Assembly: GCA_002497965.1 (NCBI GenBank)
Contig: DAFR01000052.1
Location: 2,660 to 11,186 of the forward strand
DNA: 8,527 nucleotides
Source of the DNA: Methanomicrobiaceae archaeon UBA436
Lineage (GTDB): Archaea > Halobacteriota > Methanomicrobia > Methanomicrobiales > Methanoculleaceae
Direction of reading: 5' to 3'
Positions 5,704-8,527 of this stretch are shown here, piece by piece. The notes below the pieces were generated by a model. The model worked only from the letters and a program-made list of their open reading frames with translations. It had not been told where the DNA came from and searched no databases. The first letter of the stretch is position 1. The number at the start of each line of letters is the position of its first letter. Position numbers and translations under genes: made by a program.

Positions 5704-6544
5704 CTTCCACGGCGGAGCGCTGCTCCACCTCAAGCCGCTCCGGGAACCATACCGTGCGCTGGGGGAAGGGTATCTCGATGCCGTTCTCCTCGAGCGCCTT
5801 CTTGATCTTCCATAGAAGATCCGTCCTGACCTCCCACCAGTTCCACGCAGGCGCCCAGATATACACCATCAGGTTGACACCATTGTCCCCCAGGTTGTCT
5901 ACAAAGACCGAGGGCGAAGGGTTCCTGAGCGCAAACGGGTGGGTCTCGATGACCTCCTTTGCAATCCGGATCGCCAGATCAGCATCGTCCTGGTATCGGA
6001 TGCTGATCAGATACTCAAACCGCCGGGCAACGTTATGGACGTAGTTTGTTATATTTGAGGTGAAGACCTTCTCGTTCGGGATCCGGATGTATATCCCATC
6101 AAAGGTCTTTATGACCGTCGAGAGTACCCTGATATCCTCCACAGACCCTGTGACATCCGAGACGTTTATGTTATCGCCGATCCGGATCGGGCGCTCAAAC
6201 ATCAGGAAGAGCCCGGAGATCAGGTTCGATATGACGCTCTGGCTTGCAAACCCGATAACTATACCGGCGATACCCCCGGCCACCAGGAGACCGGAGAGGT
6301 CAACGCTGAGCTGGGGGAGAGCGGCCAGAAACGCCAAGATGACGATGCCATAGTAGACCAGTTTCGTGAGCAGTTCGCGTTCGTTCACAGGCAATCGTTC
6401 CGAGAGGGCCCTCCTGACGTTTATCGAGACGATCCTCGCGATAAGCACGCCGATAACCAGGATCAGGGTGAAGAAGAGGAGGCTCTCGATGGTGATACCG
6501 CCCACGCCGAGGGGCGTCTCCAGGACCGCGGTCAAGTTGAACAT
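5696..6544 (-). CDS. mscS: Small-conductance mechanosensitive ion channel, MscS family
   Basis: This 282-residue inner-membrane channel should open under membrane tension and release solutes during osmotic downshock. It has three membrane helices: TM1 about 20-40 (ESLLFFTLILVIGVLIARIV), TM2 about 61-79, and the Gly/Ala-rich pore helix TM3 about 85-116. TM3 runs into the family signature GFASQSVISNLISGLFLMFERPIRIGD (98-124). The soluble beta and alpha/beta vestibule domain follows (about 125-270), with IRIPNEKVFTSNITNY (153-168) typical of MscS. Length matches the minimal MscS type. I chose ATG at 6544 because it shares a base with the stop of the preceding DUF432 gene (TAATG); a GTG at 6559 would add five residues. 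The gene is the second in a DUF432-mscS operon, and downstream lies the shared terminator. The symbol names the family, not proven orthology. Confidence 0.93.
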   Translation of the reverse strand: MFNLTAVLETPLGVGGITIESLLFFTLILVIGVLIARIVSINVRRALSERLPVNERELLTKLVYYGIVILAFLAALPQLSVDLSGLLVAGGIAGIVIGFASQSVISNLISGLFLMFERPIRIGDNINVSDVTGSVEDIRVLSTVIKTFDGIYIRIPNEKVFTSNITNYVHNVARRFEYLISIRYQDDADLAIRIAKEVIETHPFALRNPSPSVFVDNLGDNGVNLMVYIWAPAWNWWEVRTDLLWKIKKALEENGIEIPFPQRTVWFPERLEVEQRSAVEEK

Positions 6545-7248
6545 TACGAGAGCCCCCACTCCATCAGGTAGCCCCGGCCGAGCGCCGAGATCTTTCGAGC
6601 GGTGTAAAGTTCAATCGACTTCACCATACCTGGCCGCGGCGGTGCGTCTATAAAATCGGTCTCCGCAATGTTCGGGCCAACAACCCGCATCGTCGCGGTC
6701 GAGGCCACAAAGTCGCCGTAGTAGATCTTCATATCCACGCTCTCAAAGACGGCCCTGGAGACCTCCACCCACTCGCGGTAGGTGTTGGTGATCGTAAACT
6801 CCATCACCCCCTCGCGGTAGAGATCGACCTCTGGAATCTCGGCGTAGACCTCGCTTCCATACCAGCGTGCGATGAGCCCCTGGCTCGGCGTGCCGTAGAG
6901 GGTGTACTTCTGGGTGGTGGGGGCAAAGATATCCACCACCTCGATATCCCGTGCAGACTCCACAAAGACGCCGAACTCAACTGGAAACTTCAGGTAGACC
7001 GTCCGGGAGGCACCGGGCTCGATCATCACCGGGGGGAACTCTATCATCAGGAAGTTTGTAATATCTTTTGGCAGGTTGACAGGCTCCACCGGGTTGATGA
7101 TAACCTCGGCCATCCTGGTTACAAGGATCCGCTCGAATTTATCCTCGCCGCACCTGCGCCTGTAGGTCAGGAGACCGCCATCCTCCTCAACCTCAACCAG
7201 AATCTCCCCGGATTCACGTCTGAACGTGCCCTTGTAGCGCCCGAACAT
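6544..7248 (-). CDS. DUF432 family archaeal protein
   Basis: The encoded 234-residue protein resembles the archaeal DUF432 family, whose function is unknown. It begins MFGRYKGTFRRESGEILVEV, lacks a signal peptide or membrane helix, and consists mainly of alternating hydrophobic and charged residues typical of beta-sandwich proteins, with conserved-looking stretches LTYRRRCGEDKFERIL (35-50 region) and GTPSQGLIARWYGSEVYAEI (about 129-148). Start choice: a TTG at 7275 is also in frame, but it lies inside the TATA-like box, so ATG at 7248 (or GTG just before it) is preferred and the message is probably leaderless. Its stop overlaps the ATG of the MscS gene, so the two proteins are likely made together; an accessory or regulatory role for the channel is an inference from that. 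The family call is from memory of motif and context, without a profile search. Confidence 0.75.
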   Translation of the reverse strand: MFGRYKGTFRRESGEILVEVEEDGGLLTYRRRCGEDKFERILVTRMAEVIINPVEPVNLPKDITNFLMIEFPPVMIEPGASRTVYLKFPVEFGVFVESARDIEVVDIFAPTTQKYTLYGTPSQGLIARWYGSEVYAEIPEVDLYREGVMEFTITNTYREWVEVSRAVFESVDMKIYYGDFVASTATMRVVGPNIAETDFIDAPPRPGMVKSIELYTARKISALGRGYLMEWGLS

Positions 7249-7272
7249 CACCAGTAGTGATCTGCGAATACT

Positions 7273-7283
7273 CAAATATTAAA
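7273..7283 (-). promoter_or_regulatory. TATA box for the DUF432-mscS operon
   Basis: On the minus strand this reads TTTAATATTTG. Its centre lies about 26 bases before GTG-ATG at 7251-7248, so transcription should begin at or within a few bases of the start codon, giving a leaderless message. Confidence 0.6.
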
Positions 7284-7387
7284 CTACGGGAAGGCTGAAA
7301 GGCCCTGCCGGATACCCCTCTTCCCGGCACGAAATACGAAGTAAAACCGTCCTATATGCTGGAGGCGCTTCCTTACAGGAGATCCAG

Positions 7388-7399
7388 CAGGCGTGCCTG
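7388..7399. promoter_or_regulatory. Inverted repeat upstream of the nusA-like promoter
   Basis: CAGGC-GT-GCCTG is a perfect 5-base inverted repeat ending 14 bases before the TATA box, where an archaeal activator or general factor could bind. No known regulator motif is recognised. Confidence 0.3.
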
Positions 7400-7413
7400 A
7401 CCGGCTACTCAGG

Positions 7414-7420
7414 TATATAA
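7414..7420 (+). promoter_or_regulatory. TATA box for the nusA-like/hisE operon
   Basis: TATATAA is a near-perfect archaeal TATA element. It predicts a transcript start near 7441-7445 and a leader of roughly 30 bases before the ATG at 7472. Confidence 0.7.
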
Positions 7421-7453
7421 CCCCCAAGTGACTATAGCTTTACCGCATCATTC

Positions 7454-7475
7454 CCATTGGGGACTAATTCAATGG
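7454..7475 (+). promoter_or_regulatory. Possible hairpin that sequesters the nusA-like start codon
   Basis: CCATTG (7454-7459) pairs with CAATGG (7470-7475), whose ATG is the start codon; two G-U pairs could extend the stem, leaving a loop of 6 bases. It lies within the predicted leader. No strong ribosome site is visible in the loop, so a role in translation control is only a suggestion. Confidence 0.35.
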
Positions 7476-7912
7476 TACGAACCATATCCTTTAAAGAACG
7501 ACGATACATCGAAGAGTTGAGAATACTCACCCGGGCGACCGCGCTGGACTGCATAATCGACGAGCGCTTCGACCGCATAGTATACCTCATAAAAGAAGGA
7601 GACATGGGTCTTGCCATAGGCAGGAAGGGGAACAACATCCGCAAGATGCAGCGGGTTCTTGGAAAACGTGTTGAGATGGTCGAATACTCACCTGAGATCG
7701 AGCGATTCACAAAGAACGTCTTCAAACCGGCCGAGGTCACCGGTGTCGAACGAAGAGATGACGGCAAGATCACGGTCTACGTCAGCAAGGGCGACCTCGG
7801 TATCGCCATAGGCAAGGGCGGGTGCACCATCGAGAAGGCGCGGAATCTCCTCTCCCGCTACTTCGATGCCGAACTCGGAGAAGTGCTCGCAGGAGAGGCG
7901 GCCCATGCGTAA
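7472..7912 (+). CDS. nusA: Archaeal NusA-like RNA-binding protein (two KH domains)
   Basis: This 146-residue protein is the archaeal form of NusA, which keeps only the two RNA-binding KH domains and lacks the N-terminal polymerase-binding and S1 domains of bacterial NusA. It is thought to act in transcription pausing or termination. KH1 carries the GxxG loop IGRKGNNI (49-56) and KH2 carries IGKGGCTI (113-120). The linker includes VEYSPEIERFTKNVFKPAEV (70-89), typical of the family. Length matches archaeal NusA (about 140-150). ATG at 7472 was chosen over a TTG at 7457, since the extra five residues do not resemble the family. It overlaps hisE by 8 bases. In many archaea nusA lies between RNA polymerase and ribosomal protein S12 genes; here it stands outside that cluster with its own promoter, so relocation or a second copy are both possible. 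Confidence 0.88.
   Translation: MVRTISFKERRYIEELRILTRATALDCIIDERFDRIVYLIKEGDMGLAIGRKGNNIRKMQRVLGKRVEMVEYSPEIERFTKNVFKPAEVTGVERRDDGKITVYVSKGDLGIAIGKGGCTIEKARNLLSRYFDAELGEVLAGEAAHA
7891..7898 (+). promoter_or_regulatory. Ribosome binding site of hisE inside the nusA-like gene
   Basis: AGGAGAGG sits 6 bases before the ATG at 7905, within the last codons of the upstream gene, and favours that ATG over one at 7866 that would add 13 unrelated residues. Confidence 0.65.
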
Positions 7913-8198
7913 CTGGGCGTTCCTCGAGGAACTTTGGGAGGTCATCCAGGACCGGGCTGACCACCCCTCGACCGGCAGTTACGTCAGTTCCATCCTGACC
8001 CACCGCAAAGGGGTCGACAAATCCCTGGAGAAGGTCGGCGAAGAGGCGGTCGAGTTCATACTGGCCGCAAAGAACCAGGTACCTGAGAGAACGGTATCCG
8101 AAGCCGCCGATCTCCTCTTCCACCTGCTTGTAGCGTTCCAGGTGTTGGGCATCGATCCCGCTGACGTGCTCGACGAACTTGCCGCACGCCGGAAGTGA
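7905..8198 (+). CDS. hisE: Phosphoribosyl-ATP pyrophosphatase
   Basis: HisE carries out the second step of histidine biosynthesis, splitting pyrophosphate from phosphoribosyl-ATP to give phosphoribosyl-AMP in the cytoplasm. This 97-residue protein is an all-alpha MazG-like enzyme of the usual stand-alone length. It has FLEELWEVIQDR (6-17), SSILTHRKGVDKSLEKVGEE (28-47) and the magnesium-binding acids of the EEAVEF (46-51) and SEAADLLFHLLVAF (65-78) helices, including E66 and D69. It is not fused to HisI, as is common in archaea. The gene overlaps the nusA-like gene by 8 bases and has its own ribosome site, so it is probably cotranscribed with it, far from any other histidine gene seen here. 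It converges on the DUF151 gene with only 11 bases between the stops. Confidence 0.93.
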   Translation: MRNWAFLEELWEVIQDRADHPSTGSYVSSILTHRKGVDKSLEKVGEEAVEFILAAKNQVPERTVSEAADLLFHLLVAFQVLGIDPADVLDELAARRK

Positions 8199-8209
8199 GA
8201 CCGGAGCGG

Positions 8210-8527
8210 TCAGAGATATTCCTTCAGATCGACCAGTTGTGGCAGGTCGGCTTTTTTTACGGCCGCCGCCTCAATGACCGTGTCTTCGATCATGATCGGC
8301 GCCGGGTATCGAAGAGCGATGGCTATCCCGTCACTTGGCCGGCAGTCCATCATCTCGGTGCGTGAACCCTGCCGCAGCATGAGTTTGGCGTAGAAGACGC
8401 CTCCCTCCAAGGCATCGATGTGGAGGGCGTCGAGGGCTATCTCGAAGTTCCGGAAGACCTCTATGATGAGGTCATGGGTGATCGGCCGTGGAAGAACTTC
8501 GCTGTTGAGCGCGTTGCTGATGGAGAT
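8210..8527 (-). CDS. Bifunctional nuclease / DUF151 family protein, N-terminus outside the window
   Basis: The visible 105 residues are the C-terminal two thirds or so of a COG1259/DUF151 protein. Plant and bacterial members have been called bifunctional nucleases, acting on RNA and DNA, though the activity of archaeal members is not established. The signature pieces are THDLIIEVFRNFEIALDALHI (17-37 of the visible part), GGVFYAKLML, a run with MDCRPSDGIAIALRYPAPIM, and a C-terminal tail ending in DLKEYL. The family more often reads RPSDAIALALR, so this copy is close to consensus. The 5' end, start codon and promoter lie beyond base 8527. The gene converges on hisE, whose stop lies 11 bases away, with no T-run between the stops. 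Confidence 0.88.
   Translation of the reverse strand: MSISNALNSEVLPRPITHDLIIEVFRNFEIALDALHIDALEGGVFYAKLMLRQGSRTEMMDCRPSDGIAIALRYPAPIMIEDTVIEAAAVKKADLPQLVDLKEYL

Noticed and set aside
7306..7329. TGCCGG/CCGGCA hairpin upstream of the nusA-like promoter, considered as a small RNA or terminator
   Set aside because: The 6-bp stem with a 12-base loop has no T-run after it and no recognised RNA family shape; chance pairing in GC-rich DNA is as likely.

Overview
The window looks like chromosomal DNA from a GC-rich methanogenic archaeon, most likely of the order Methanomicrobiales (a Methanoculleus-like genome is my best guess, not proven). The reasons are archaeal-type genes (a free-standing two-KH NusA-like protein, a DUF432 protein, archaeal-style PolX), TATA-like boxes about 25 bases before inferred transcription starts, strong GGAGGTGA-type ribosome sites, and genes that appear leaderless. 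No mobile element, CRISPR array, tRNA or rRNA gene was found.

Layout. Bases 1-1607 (minus) hold most of a family X DNA polymerase with a PHP nuclease domain; its C-terminus lies outside the window and its start codon appears to be CTG. Bases 1614-2146 are a gap of over 500 bases with no gene I can support. Bases 2147-4062 (plus) are a two-gene unit with a 4-base stop/start overlap: a helix-turn-helix protein fused to an FHA phosphothreonine-reading domain, then a membrane-anchored Ser/Thr protein kinase. Bases 4201-4941 encode an exported SIMPL-domain (DUF541) protein and 5011-5673 a metallo-beta-lactamase-fold hydrolase of the COG1237 type, both on plus. The hydrolase converges on a minus-strand pair, 7248 down to 5696: DUF432 followed by a small MscS-type mechanosensitive channel, joined by a TAATG stop/start. 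Between the converging genes lies a hairpin plus a perfect A/T palindrome that probably ends transcription in both directions. Bases 7472-8198 (plus) hold the NusA-like gene overlapping hisE by 8 bases. From 8527 to 8210 (minus) is the C-terminal part of a bifunctional-nuclease/DUF151 family protein.

How the genes fit together. The most interesting unit is the HTH-FHA plus kinase pair, which has all the parts of a short phospho-signalling path: a kinase fixed in the membrane, an FHA domain that could bind a phosphothreonine on it, and a DNA-binding domain to change transcription. Both partners depart from the textbook form: the FHA domain has Gly for the usual Asn in its ST-N-GT motif, and the kinase has HLD instead of HRD and DWG instead of DFG. 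The DUF432-MscS pair suggests DUF432 works with the channel. The remaining genes are housekeeping (DNA repair, RNA binding, histidine biosynthesis) or of general function.
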